NCBI GenBank assembly: GCA_937891565.1
Contig: CALAHA010000409.1
Coordinates: 1 to 5,614 of the forward strand
Length of the DNA: 5,614 nucleotides
Source of the DNA: an uncultured Ilumatobacter sp.
Lineage (GTDB): Bacteria > Actinomycetota > Acidimicrobiia > Acidimicrobiales > Ilumatobacteraceae
Reading direction: 5' to 3'
Part shown: positions 1-5,614 of the stretch, piece by piece
Position numbering within the stretch: position 1 is the first letter of the stretch
How the letters are laid out: the number at the start of each line of letters is the position of its first letter
Translations under genes and position numbers: made by a program
The notes under the pieces: generated by a model
Told to the model about the DNA's origin: nothing
Seen by the model: the letters and a program-made list of their open reading frames with translations, nothing else
The model's database searches: none

Positions 1-1094
1 GCACCGACCTGCGTCGGTTGATTGTGGTGCAGGGCGACACCGAGCCAGCCTCCGTCGAACAGCAACGGCTGCTCGGCGCTACCGCTCCGTCGCTCTACGA
101 TCTCCGCAACTTGTTCCAGGTCAACGTCGAAGAGGGCCGTCACCTGTGGGCAATGGTGTACCTACTGCACCGTTACTTCGGCAAGGACGGTCGCGACGAA
201 GCTGACGCCATGCTCGAACGCAACTCGGGCGACGCTGACCAGCCGCGCATCCTCGGGGCCTTCAACGAAGAGACACCTGACTGGCTCTCCTTCTTCATGT
301 TCACCTACTTCACCGACCGCGACGGCAAGTACCAGCTCGGCGCACTCCGCGAGTCTGCGTTCGATCCCCTCAGCCGGACCTGTGACTTCATGTTGAAGGA
401 AGAAGCGCACCACATGTTTGTCGGGGCGACCGGCGTCGGGCGTGTCATCCAGCGCACCGCCGAACTGATGAACGAGTTCGACACCACTGACGTCATGAGC
501 CACGGTGGCATCAACCTCGACACGCTGCAGAAGTACATCAACTTCCACTACTCGGTCTCACTCGACCTTTTCGGCAGCGAGAAGTCGACGAACGCAGCGA
601 ACTATTACGCAGCTGGCCTGAAGGGGCGCTACGGCGAAGACAAGTACGACGACGATCACGTTTTACTCGACCTCGAAGCTCAGTACCTCACCGTCACCAA
701 TGGTGCGATCACGACCGAGACCCTGTCGGCTCGTGCGCTCGTCAACCACGAACTTCGGAGCGAATACACCGTCGATTGCGCGAAGGGCCTGCGTCGCTGG
801 AATCGGACGCTTGCCGAGCACGGCATCACGACCGAACTGGCATTGCCGCATGTTGGCTTCAACCGTGAGGTCGGAGTGTTCCGTGACCATGACGTCAGCC
901 CTGACGGCCGCGTCCTGAGCACTGCTGAATGGGCAGAGCGACGCGACGACTGGCTACCGACCGATGCCGAGAAGGTGCATGTTGGCTCGTTGATGAAGGC
1001 GGCGTTCGGGCCTGGTGAGATGGCAGGTTGGATCGCTCCACCGTCGACAGGCATCAACACGCAGGCAGTTGACTACGACTACGTGCGGATTTAG
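1..1094 (+). CDS. boxB: Benzoyl-CoA 2,3-epoxidase subunit B (BoxB), 5'-truncated by window edge
   Basis: Di-iron oxygenase component of the aerobic box pathway: with reductase BoxA it converts benzoyl-CoA, O2 and NADPH to 2,3-epoxybenzoyl-CoA in the cytoplasm. The first complete in-frame codon is at 3 and the frame is open to the left edge; the TTG at 18 is an internal Leu, not a start. 363 residues are visible. Aligning by spacing to the Azoarcus evansii BoxB ligands as I recall them (E120, E150, H153, D211, E240, H243), every ligand falls on the right residue: Glu in GDTEPAS (42-44), Glu and His in EEGRH (132-134, 141-143), Asp in TDRDG (315-317), Glu and His in EEAHH (402-404, 411-413). 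By that register the first residue is about 107 and the full protein about 469 aa, close to the usual ~473. The tail GWIAPPSTGIN...DYDYVRI is family-typical. It looks intact and functional; the stop is TAG at 1092. Confidence 0.95.
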   Translation, partial: TDLRRLIVVQGDTEPASVEQQRLLGATAPSLYDLRNLFQVNVEEGRHLWAMVYLLHRYFGKDGRDEADAMLERNSGDADQPRILGAFNEETPDWLSFFMFTYFTDRDGKYQLGALRESAFDPLSRTCDFMLKEEAHHMFVGATGVGRVIQRTAELMNEFDTTDVMSHGGINLDTLQKYINFHYSVSLDLFGSEKSTNAANYYAAGLKGRYGEDKYDDDHVLLDLEAQYLTVTNGAITTETLSARALVNHELRSEYTVDCAKGLRRWNRTLAEHGITTELALPHVGFNREVGVFRDHDVSPDGRVLSTAEWAERRDDWLPTDAEKVHVGSLMKAAFGPGEMAGWIAPPSTGINTQAVDYDYVRI

Positions 1095-1115
1095 CTGTAC
1101 TCGGCCGGGACGCTG

Positions 1116-1916
1116 ATGATTCCTGATCCGCTCGTCGCAGTGGTTTCTGTTGTTGCGGTCGGCAGCTGTCGACTTCGCACAGCGACGTGGGGGAGCGGTC
1201 CCGTCGAGATCGTGCTCTTACACGACGGACTTGGCTCGATTTCGCAGTGGCAAGAGACTCCTGCCGACATTGCAGCGGCAACCGGTGTTGCCGTGATGGC
1301 TTACGAGCGCGCTGGGCATGGCGCCTCGACACCGGTGCCCGACGGGCCTTGGCCGACCGATTGGTTGCATCGCGAGGCGAATGTCTTCGGTGACCTGCTG
1401 CGGGAAATGGAAATTGACGAGCCGCTCCTCGTCGGCCATTCCGATGGAGGAACGACTGCGCTACTCCACGCTGCTGGCGGTGGAGCGTGCCGAGGAGTCG
1501 TTGCGCTCGCAGCCCATTCGTGGGTCGAGCCGTGCTGCAGCGAAGCGATTATCGCGATGCGGCGGTCCTCTCATCGGATCGTTGCCAGCCTCGCAACGCA
1601 CCACGACGCCCCTGCCGAGCTGTTTGAAGCGTGGAGTAACACATGGGTGAGCGATGCTTTCGCGACCTGGAACGTCCGGCCGCTGCTTGCTTCAATTACC
1701 GCGCCGACGTTGGTCGTGCAGGGTGATCAGGATCAGTACGCCACCGATGCGCAGCTGACCGAAACCGCGGCCGCCATCGGGGCGAACGCCACCATGATGC
1801 GCCTGGCTGGTGCTGGCCACATCATCCACCATGAGCAGCCGGCGGTTGTCGCCGCGCTGGTTGCCGAGTTCTACAATCGCATGGGCGCCACCTCGACGCC
1901 GACGCAGGGAGACTGA
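1116..1916 (+). CDS. Alpha/beta-fold hydrolase, probable box-pathway accessory enzyme
   Basis: 266 aa, a normal length for a single-domain alpha/beta hydrolase. Visible: strand and oxyanion region WGSGPVEIVLLHDGLGS (25-41), the YERAGHGAS turn (63-71), nucleophile elbow VGHSDGG with Ser109 (codon 1440-1442), acid in QGDQD (Asp206 preferred, Asp204 possible) and catalytic His235 in GAGHIIHHEQP. The triad is therefore complete. There is no signal peptide; the start ATG is preceded by GGGA at 1107-1110, five bases upstream, a modest ribosome site. The hydrophobic first 15 residues are short of a membrane segment. It begins 21 bases after boxB and ends one base before the ligase start, so it is almost certainly co-transcribed with both. 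The family includes C-C bond hydrolases (MhpC), enol-lactonases (PcaD) and thioesterases; position suggests action on a CoA ester, lactone or ring-opened product of the box route, but the substrate is not determinable here. Confidence 0.9.
   Translation: MIPDPLVAVVSVVAVGSCRLRTATWGSGPVEIVLLHDGLGSISQWQETPADIAAATGVAVMAYERAGHGASTPVPDGPWPTDWLHREANVFGDLLREMEIDEPLLVGHSDGGTTALLHAAGGGACRGVVALAAHSWVEPCCSEAIIAMRRSSHRIVASLATHHDAPAELFEAWSNTWVSDAFATWNVRPLLASITAPTLVVQGDQDQYATDAQLTETAAAIGANATMMRLAGAGHIIHHEQPAVVAALVAEFYNRMGATSTPTQGD
1906..1911 (+). promoter_or_regulatory. Shine-Dalgarno of the ligase gene
   Basis: AGGGAG lies six bases before the ATG at 1918, inside the last codons of the hydrolase. It fixes the ligase start: in-frame ATG codons further upstream (from 1810) lie within the hydrolase coding region and would add an Arg/Ser-rich stretch not expected in this family. 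The junction reads TGACATG, a one-base gap that favours translational coupling. Confidence 0.8.
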
Positions 1917-1917
1917 C

Positions 1918-3438
1918 ATGCACGATCATTTCAACGTCAGCGAGTGGCTCGTCGACCGCCACATCGAAGCAGGAAACGGCGACCGCATCGCGATTCGCAG
2001 CGGTGGCTCGTCGTTCTCCTACGCCGACGTGCTGCGTCGCGTCGAGGCGGCTGCAGCAGGGCTGCGCGCACTCGGCGTGCGTTCGGAGGAGCGAGTCGCG
2101 ATGGTGATGCTCGACTCGGTTGAGTTCGTCGCAATGTTCCTTGGTGCACTGCGGATCGGAGCGGTGCCAGTGCCGATGAATCCGCTGCTTCCCGGCCGGG
2201 ACCTCGGTGTGATCGTTGCTGACTCGCGTGCACGCGTCGTTGCAATATCGGCCGCACGCGAACAGTCGCTCGTCGAGCTTCGCGCCGGTGCCCCTGACGT
2301 AGAGACGGTCATCACGTCCGGTACAAGTGGCGACGATCAACTGGGGTGGGCCGACTTCGTTGGCGCAGGTTCGGACGGATCAGTTGCTGATACCTGGGCC
2401 GAGTCGCCTGGTTTTTGGCTCTGCACGTCCGGGTCGACCGGGCAGCCGAAGTTGGCAATGCACCGCCACGCCGATATCCCGGCAACGTGCGAGACGTACG
2501 CCGACCAGGTCCTCGGGATCACCGCCGACGACATCTGCTTCTCGGTCGGGCCGATGTTTCACGCCTACGGCCTGGGCAACTCGCTCACCTTCCCGTTCTC
2601 GGTCGGCGCCACTGCGGTGCTCGAACCAACTCGGCCACCAACACCGCAACTCGTTGCCGACATCGTGACGAGCGAGCGCCCCACACTGTTCTTCTGCATC
2701 CCGACGTTCTACGCAGCGCTCCTCGCAGCGGACCTGGCCAACGACTCATTCGCGTCGGTGCGCTTCGGCGTGTCGGCAGCAGAAGCACTTCCGGCCGAGA
2801 CGTTCGAGCGGTTCCGAAAGCGATTTGGCGTCACAATCCTCGACGGCATTGGGTCGACCGAGCAGCTGCATATCTATCTTTCCAACGCCCCGGCAGGGTT
2901 CCGCCCAGGAACAAGTGGTCGGGCCGTACCCGGCTACGAGGTCCGCGTTGTTGACGAGTCGGACAACGACCAGAGCGTCGACGTTCCAGGCCAACTCCTG
3001 GTGCGTGGCCCGTCGGTTGCCACCGGATACTGGTGCCGCAGCGATACGACCCGAGCAACGTTCGAGGGTGAGTGGATGCGGACCGGTGATCTCTATGCGG
3101 TCGATGCCGACGGATTCCACACATACCTCGGCCGAGTCGACGACATGTTGCGCGTCGGTGGTGAATGGGTCTCGCCGGCTGAAGTTGAGGGTGTCCTCAT
3201 CGAATATCCTGACGTGCTTGAGGCCGCGATCGTCGGCCTGCCCGACGATCAGAACGTGACTCGTCCGGTGGCGTTCGTCGTCGCCGTCGATGGGGCAACG
3301 CCGTCGGTTGACGACCTGACCGAGCACTGCCGGTCGCGGCTGGCGGGCTACAAGCGGCCCAAGGTGTACCGCATGGTCGACGAGCTTCCGAAGACTGCCA
3401 CCGGCAAGATCCAACGTTTCAAGCTGCGCACGCTCTGA
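1918..3438 (+). CDS. bclA: Benzoate-CoA ligase family protein (ANL superfamily)
   Basis: Adenylates an aromatic acid, then transfers it to CoA; the expected product is benzoyl-CoA, the substrate of BoxB. 506 aa from the ATG at 1918, slightly shorter than the usual ~520. Motifs in order: the N-terminal FNVSEWLVDRHIEAGNGDRIA typical of benzoate-CoA ligases; P-loop TSGSTGQPK at 170-178; DGIGSTEQLH with Glu315, followed by IYLSN and PGTSGRAVPGYE, a signature combination of the benzoate/hydroxybenzoate ligases; GDLY with Asp391 (ribose contact); the hinge GRVDDML beginning near 405; WVSPAEVEGV; and PKTATGKIQRFK with catalytic Lys497. Odd point: the residue after the P-loop Lys is Leu179 where most relatives have Gly. 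Hydroxy- or aminobenzoate preference cannot be excluded from sequence. It is the third gene of the boxB-hydrolase-ligase unit. Confidence 0.92.
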   Translation: MHDHFNVSEWLVDRHIEAGNGDRIAIRSGGSSFSYADVLRRVEAAAAGLRALGVRSEERVAMVMLDSVEFVAMFLGALRIGAVPVPMNPLLPGRDLGVIVADSRARVVAISAAREQSLVELRAGAPDVETVITSGTSGDDQLGWADFVGAGSDGSVADTWAESPGFWLCTSGSTGQPKLAMHRHADIPATCETYADQVLGITADDICFSVGPMFHAYGLGNSLTFPFSVGATAVLEPTRPPTPQLVADIVTSERPTLFFCIPTFYAALLAADLANDSFASVRFGVSAAEALPAETFERFRKRFGVTILDGIGSTEQLHIYLSNAPAGFRPGTSGRAVPGYEVRVVDESDNDQSVDVPGQLLVRGPSVATGYWCRSDTTRATFEGEWMRTGDLYAVDADGFHTYLGRVDDMLRVGGEWVSPAEVEGVLIEYPDVLEAAIVGLPDDQNVTRPVAFVVAVDGATPSVDDLTEHCRSRLAGYKRPKVYRMVDELPKTATGKIQRFKLRTL

Positions 3439-3461
3439 CATCTCGCTGCCGACGTCGCCGC

Positions 3462-3494
3462 CCAAGTCGCTGCCAAGTCGCTGCCCAGTCGTAG
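3462..3494 (+). repeat. 11-bp tandem repeat, two exact copies plus a degenerate third
   Basis: CCAAGTCGCTG occurs at 3462-3472 and again at 3473-3483, followed by CCCAGTCGTAG (8 of 11 matches) at 3484-3494. The octamer AGTCGTAG at 3487-3494 recurs at 3527-3534, just inside the next gene. It lies in the 79-base gap between the ligase and the dehydrogenase. It may be simple replication slippage or a small protein-binding array; I see no strong hairpin or T-run to call a terminator. Confidence 0.7.
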
Positions 3495-3507
3495 ATGACG
3501 CCACGGC

Positions 3508-3513
3508 AGGAGG
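3508..3513 (+). promoter_or_regulatory. Consensus Shine-Dalgarno before the dehydrogenase
   Basis: A full AGGAGG sits four bases before the ATG at 3518. It is the strongest ribosome site in the window and supports that start over the in-frame ATG at 3545, although the spacing is a little tight. The alternative start has only AGGG (3533-3536) eight bases upstream. Confidence 0.7.
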
Positions 3514-3517
3514 CCAG

Positions 3518-4387
3518 ATGAGGCCGAGTCGTAGGGTCAGCTGGATGGAACTGAACGATCGAGTTATCATCATTACCGGAGGGGGCTCCGGCATCGGGGA
3601 GGCCCTGGCGCACGCAGCACATGCTGCAGGGGCGCGCCATGTTGTCGTTGCCGATCTCGACGAGGCAGCAGCCGAGCGTGTTGCGGCCGAAGTTGGCGGC
3701 ACCGGGGTCGGCATCGACGTCCGTGACGAGCAGGCAATTATTGCCATGGTCGAACAGACCGAAGCAGCGCACGGCCCGATCGACGTCTTTGTCTCGAACG
3801 CCGGATACGTCACGGCCGCCGGGCTCGAAGACTCCAACGAGCGAATCAACCACATGTGGGAAGTCCATGTGATGAGCCACATCTACGCAGCTCGCGCCGT
3901 GGTGCCCTCAATGATCGCTCGCGGGGAGGGCTACCTCTTGAGCACGGCATCGGCAGCCGGCCTCCTCACACAGATTGGCTCGTTGGCGTACTCGGTCACG
4001 AAGGGCGCAGCGGTCTCGCTCGCCGAGTTCCTCAGCATCACGCACCACCACCAGGGCATCCGTGTCTCAGTGCTCTGCCCTCAGGCCGTTGCCACCAACA
4101 TCGTGGCCAACAGCCCCGACCTCGGTGGCGCTGGCGGTACCCCCGACGACTTCGAGGGCGGGGTCGCCTCGGGTGATGGCGTGCTCAGCTCGGCTCAGGT
4201 CGCACAAGCCTGTCTCGATGCAATGCGCGACGAACGATTTCATGTGCTCCCGCACCCGGAGGTAGCCACCTACGTTGAGCGCAAGGCGACCGATGTCGAT
4301 CGCTGGCTCACCGGGATGCGCCGTTTCCAGTCGGCTCTGGCGGCCGGCGGCCCACTGCCGGGCGACGCGATGGCTCCGAAACTCTGA
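3518..4387 (+). CDS. Short-chain dehydrogenase/reductase (classical SDR, NAD-type)
   Basis: Cytoplasmic oxidoreductase, 289 aa from the ATG at 3518 (280 from the ATG at 3545, which gives the more family-like start MELNDRV). The Rossmann motif TGGGSGIG is at 20-27, Asp46 at the end of the second strand argues for NAD(H) over NADP(H), Asp67-Val68 contacts adenine, NAG is at 94-96, catalytic Ser145 lies in STASAAGLL, and the pair is Tyr158/Lys162 in YSVTK. At the position of the structural/catalytic Asn (usually VNV or VNL) there is His117 (EVHVMSH). The C-terminal stretch VLPHPEVATYVERKATDVDRWLTG... is, from memory, like a group of actinobacterial SDRs of unknown substrate. It could act on a 3-hydroxyacyl-CoA or other alcohol from the lower benzoate pathway, but only its position points that way. 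The 79-base gap before it leaves room for a separate promoter, though no -10/-35 pair stands out. Confidence 0.9.
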   Translation: MRPSRRVSWMELNDRVIIITGGGSGIGEALAHAAHAAGARHVVVADLDEAAAERVAAEVGGTGVGIDVRDEQAIIAMVEQTEAAHGPIDVFVSNAGYVTAAGLEDSNERINHMWEVHVMSHIYAARAVVPSMIARGEGYLLSTASAAGLLTQIGSLAYSVTKGAAVSLAEFLSITHHHQGIRVSVLCPQAVATNIVANSPDLGGAGGTPDDFEGGVASGDGVLSSAQVAQACLDAMRDERFHVLPHPEVATYVERKATDVDRWLTGMRRFQSALAAGGPLPGDAMAPKL

Positions 4388-4429
4388 GCAAAGTCGTTCT
4401 CAGGCGGCCGGATCGGCAACACTGCTCAC
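4388..4429 (+). other. Short intergenic spacer between dehydrogenase and phosphotransferase
   Basis: These 42 bases carry no stop in the frame shared by both neighbours, so a single TGA (4385-4387) separates the two proteins in one continuous frame. No hairpin, promoter or ribosome site is convincing. The simplest reading is a plain operon spacer. Confidence 0.6.
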
Positions 4430-5473
4430 GTGGAGCACTCTCAGATTCCTGTCGGTTTTGACGTCGCACTTGTCGAAGCGTGGATGGCTGCAAATACGCG
4501 GGTGGTTCCGCCATGTCGGTGGACGCGCCTCACCGGTGGCCACTCAAATTTGACGTACCTGCTGGCCGATAGCAACAACGAGGAATTCGTCATCCGTCGG
4601 CCGCCGCAGGGGGAGCTCTTACCCAAGGCGCACGACATGTTCCGCGAGTTCCGGATCATCGAAGCGCTCTACCCCGTTGGCATCCCGGTTGCCGAGCCGG
4701 TCGGTTACTGCGACGACCGAGCGGTGTGTGATCGGCACTTCTACGTGATGGGCAAGGTCGGCGGTCAAGCGCTGTATACCGGCACCGAGTCAGTCGAATG
4801 GCTCGACATGGCAGCGCGTGGGCGTGTTGGGGAATCGTTTATGGAGACGCTTGCTGCGATTCATTCGATCGATCCAGCCGACGTCGGTCTTGGCGACCTC
4901 GGCCGTCACGACGGATACGTTGCCCGACAGATCCGTACTTGGTACGGCTCATGGACGGCATCAGCCGAGGCTGCCGACTACGACGATCCGAGGATTCACG
5001 AACTGCACACCTGGCTCAACGAGCGTTTGCCTGAGCAGGGCCCGGCACGGGTCGTGCACGGCGACTACGGGATGCATAACTCGATGGTCGGCGAGGATGG
5101 CTCGATGGTTGCTGTACTTGACTGGGAGATCGCGACACTCGGCGACCCGATGGCGGACTTTGCCTACGCCCTCAACGCCTGGGCCGAATCGACCGATCCC
5201 GTGGCGGTCGAAGCCGACGCTGCGACGGCGATGCCGGGCTTCTGTAGCCGTGATGACCTCGTGCGGTACTACGCCGATCGCACCGGCGCCGACATGTCGA
5301 ACCTCTCGTACTACCGGGCATTCAACGCATTCAAGACCGCCTGCATCCTGCACGGCGTATACGCCCGATATCGGATGGGGCAAAAAAGTAGCGAGGGTGT
5401 CGATCTCGAGACCTTGTTCAACCGCATCAGCGCGTCGATCGAGCTGGCTGCAGCTCACGCCGCCGACGTCTGA
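4430..5473 (+). CDS. APH/choline-kinase-fold phosphotransferase, ACAD10/ACAD11 kinase-like
   Basis: 347 aa, starting at GTG 4430; no clear Shine-Dalgarno precedes it, and no other start codon lies between the upstream TGA and this GTG. Visible: LTGGHSNLTYLL (glycine-rich loop region), FVIRRPPQGELLPKAHDM where Arg56/Arg57 stand where aminoglycoside kinases carry the ATP Lys, the hinge FYVMGKVGG, Brenner motif HGDYGMHN with catalytic Asp212 and Asn217, and the metal-binding LDWE with Asp231, followed by TLGDPMADFAY. The RRPPxGxLLPxAHDM...E pattern marks the ACAD10/ACAD11-type branch rather than antibiotic resistance enzymes; in the mammalian proteins this domain is linked to phosphorylation of 4-hydroxyacyl-CoAs. 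Here it is a stand-alone protein with no fused acyl-CoA dehydrogenase. It follows the SDR after 42 bases. Substrate unproven. Confidence 0.88.
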   Translation: MEHSQIPVGFDVALVEAWMAANTRVVPPCRWTRLTGGHSNLTYLLADSNNEEFVIRRPPQGELLPKAHDMFREFRIIEALYPVGIPVAEPVGYCDDRAVCDRHFYVMGKVGGQALYTGTESVEWLDMAARGRVGESFMETLAAIHSIDPADVGLGDLGRHDGYVARQIRTWYGSWTASAEAADYDDPRIHELHTWLNERLPEQGPARVVHGDYGMHNSMVGEDGSMVAVLDWEIATLGDPMADFAYALNAWAESTDPVAVEADAATAMPGFCSRDDLVRYYADRTGADMSNLSYYRAFNAFKTACILHGVYARYRMGQKSSEGVDLETLFNRISASIELAAAHAADV

Positions 5474-5478
5474 ACCCT

Positions 5479-5614
5479 GTGCAGAATTCGTCGGCCACGC
5501 CGATCAAGGCAGCCATCGATATCGGTACCAACTCGATGCATCTCGTCGTGGCCCGGCTCGCCGACCACGGTGGGTTTGAGATACTGACGAGTGAGAAAGA
5601 GACCGTCCGGCTCG
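5479..5614 (+). CDS. ppx: Exopolyphosphatase / Ppx-GppA family, 3'-truncated by window edge
   Basis: About 45 N-terminal residues are visible and run off the right edge. From the GTG at 5479 the protein reads into IKAAIDIGTNSMHLVVARL, the first phosphate-binding loop of the Ppx/GppA branch of the ASKHA fold (AAIDIGTNS at residues 11-19), and then FEILTSEKETVRL, the conserved strand that follows it. The family hydrolyses terminal phosphate from polyphosphate or from pppGpp in the cytoplasm. The GTG lies five bases after the stop of the phosphotransferase, with no recognisable Shine-Dalgarno, so expression may depend on coupling to the gene before it. Which of Ppx or GppA activities it has cannot be told from this fragment. 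It is likely a core gene rather than part of benzoate catabolism. Confidence 0.85.
   Translation, partial: MQNSSATPIKAAIDIGTNSMHLVVARLADHGGFEILTSEKETVRL

Noticed and set aside
18..20. TTG as the start of boxB
   Set aside because: The frame stays open upstream to the window edge (TDLRR before it) and the residue aligns near position 112 of full-length BoxB, so it is an internal Leu.
1810..1917. Upstream in-frame extension of the ligase to an ATG at 1810
   Set aside because: It would overlap the hydrolase by over 100 bases and add a non-family leader; the ATG at 1918 has a good Shine-Dalgarno and gives the expected N-terminus.
3481..3509. CTGCC/GGCAG hairpin that might mask the SDR ribosome site or terminate transcription
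   Set aside because: Only a five-base stem with a 19-base loop, not extendable, and no following T-run; expected by chance in GC-rich sequence.
2746..3882. A 378-codon open frame on the - strand opposite the ligase end and the SDR
   Set aside because: It is antisense to two well-supported genes, spans the intergenic gap, has a low-complexity Ser/Thr/Ala/Arg composition and no recognisable domain. Long antisense frames are expected in high-GC coding DNA.
4385..4429. SDR and kinase as one protein read through the TGA
   Set aside because: The frame is shared and open for 14 codons after the stop, but same-frame spacing occurs one time in three and few stops are expected in 42 GC-rich bases; both proteins are complete at family length without fusion.
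5382..5388. AAAAAAG run in the kinase as a programmed frameshift site
   Set aside because: Codon phase is CAA AAA AGT, not the canonical X XXY YYZ phase, and the zero frame continues with a family-like C-terminus to a normal stop.
4430..5473. Aminoglycoside resistance kinase
   Set aside because: It shares the APH fold and HGD motif, but the RRPPxGxLLPxAHDM pattern and the LDWE/TLGDPMADF stretch match the ACAD10-like branch, which is not a resistance family.
4818..5579. A 253-codon + strand frame overlapping the phosphotransferase and ppx start
   Set aside because: Arg/Thr/Ser/Pro-rich translation with no domain; it is the +1 shadow of the kinase gene, whose own frame carries all family motifs.

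Overview
The window is a compact, high-GC, single-strand gene run. All six genes I can support read on the + strand, with gaps of 1 to 79 bases. It looks like part of an aerobic benzoate catabolic locus of the box (benzoyl-CoA epoxidation) type, running out into a housekeeping-like gene. The high GC, GTG starts and protein flavour (the GHSDGG hydrolase, the SDR with a DRWLTGMRR tail, the ACAD10-type phosphotransferase, Ppx/GppA) suggest an actinobacterium-like chromosome, perhaps Acidimicrobiia. That placement is inference and would need a tree.

Layout: (1) 1-1094, the 3' three-quarters of boxB, the di-iron benzoyl-CoA 2,3-epoxidase subunit. The reading frame is open through the left edge and about 106 N-terminal residues are missing. 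(2) 1116-1916, an alpha/beta hydrolase with a full Ser-Asp-His triad. (3) 1918-3438, an ANL-superfamily ligase of the benzoate-CoA ligase type, starting one base after the hydrolase stop with a strong Shine-Dalgarno inside the hydrolase 3' end. (4) 3439-3517, the longest gap, holding an 11-bp tandem repeat and a consensus Shine-Dalgarno. (5) 3518-4387, an NAD-type short-chain dehydrogenase/reductase. (6) 4430-5473, a phosphotransferase of the APH/choline-kinase fold resembling the kinase part of ACAD10/ACAD11. (7) 5479 to the right edge, the N-terminus of an exopolyphosphatase (Ppx/GppA).

How they fit together: the ligase would make benzoyl-CoA (or a substituted analogue) from the free acid, ATP and CoA. 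BoxB, with its reductase BoxA (not in the window), would epoxidise the ring, and BoxC/BoxD (also not visible) would open and oxidise it. The hydrolase sits physically between epoxidase and ligase and is probably translated with them, so it is a candidate accessory enzyme of the pathway (CoA-thioester, lactone or ring-opened intermediate hydrolysis), but its substrate cannot be read from sequence. The SDR and the ACAD10-like kinase are plausible lower-pathway or hydroxyacyl-CoA enzymes; their link to benzoate is by position only. Ppx is probably unrelated in function. I saw no RNA genes, insertion sequences, CRISPR arrays or convincing terminators, and no stretch over 300 bases without a gene.
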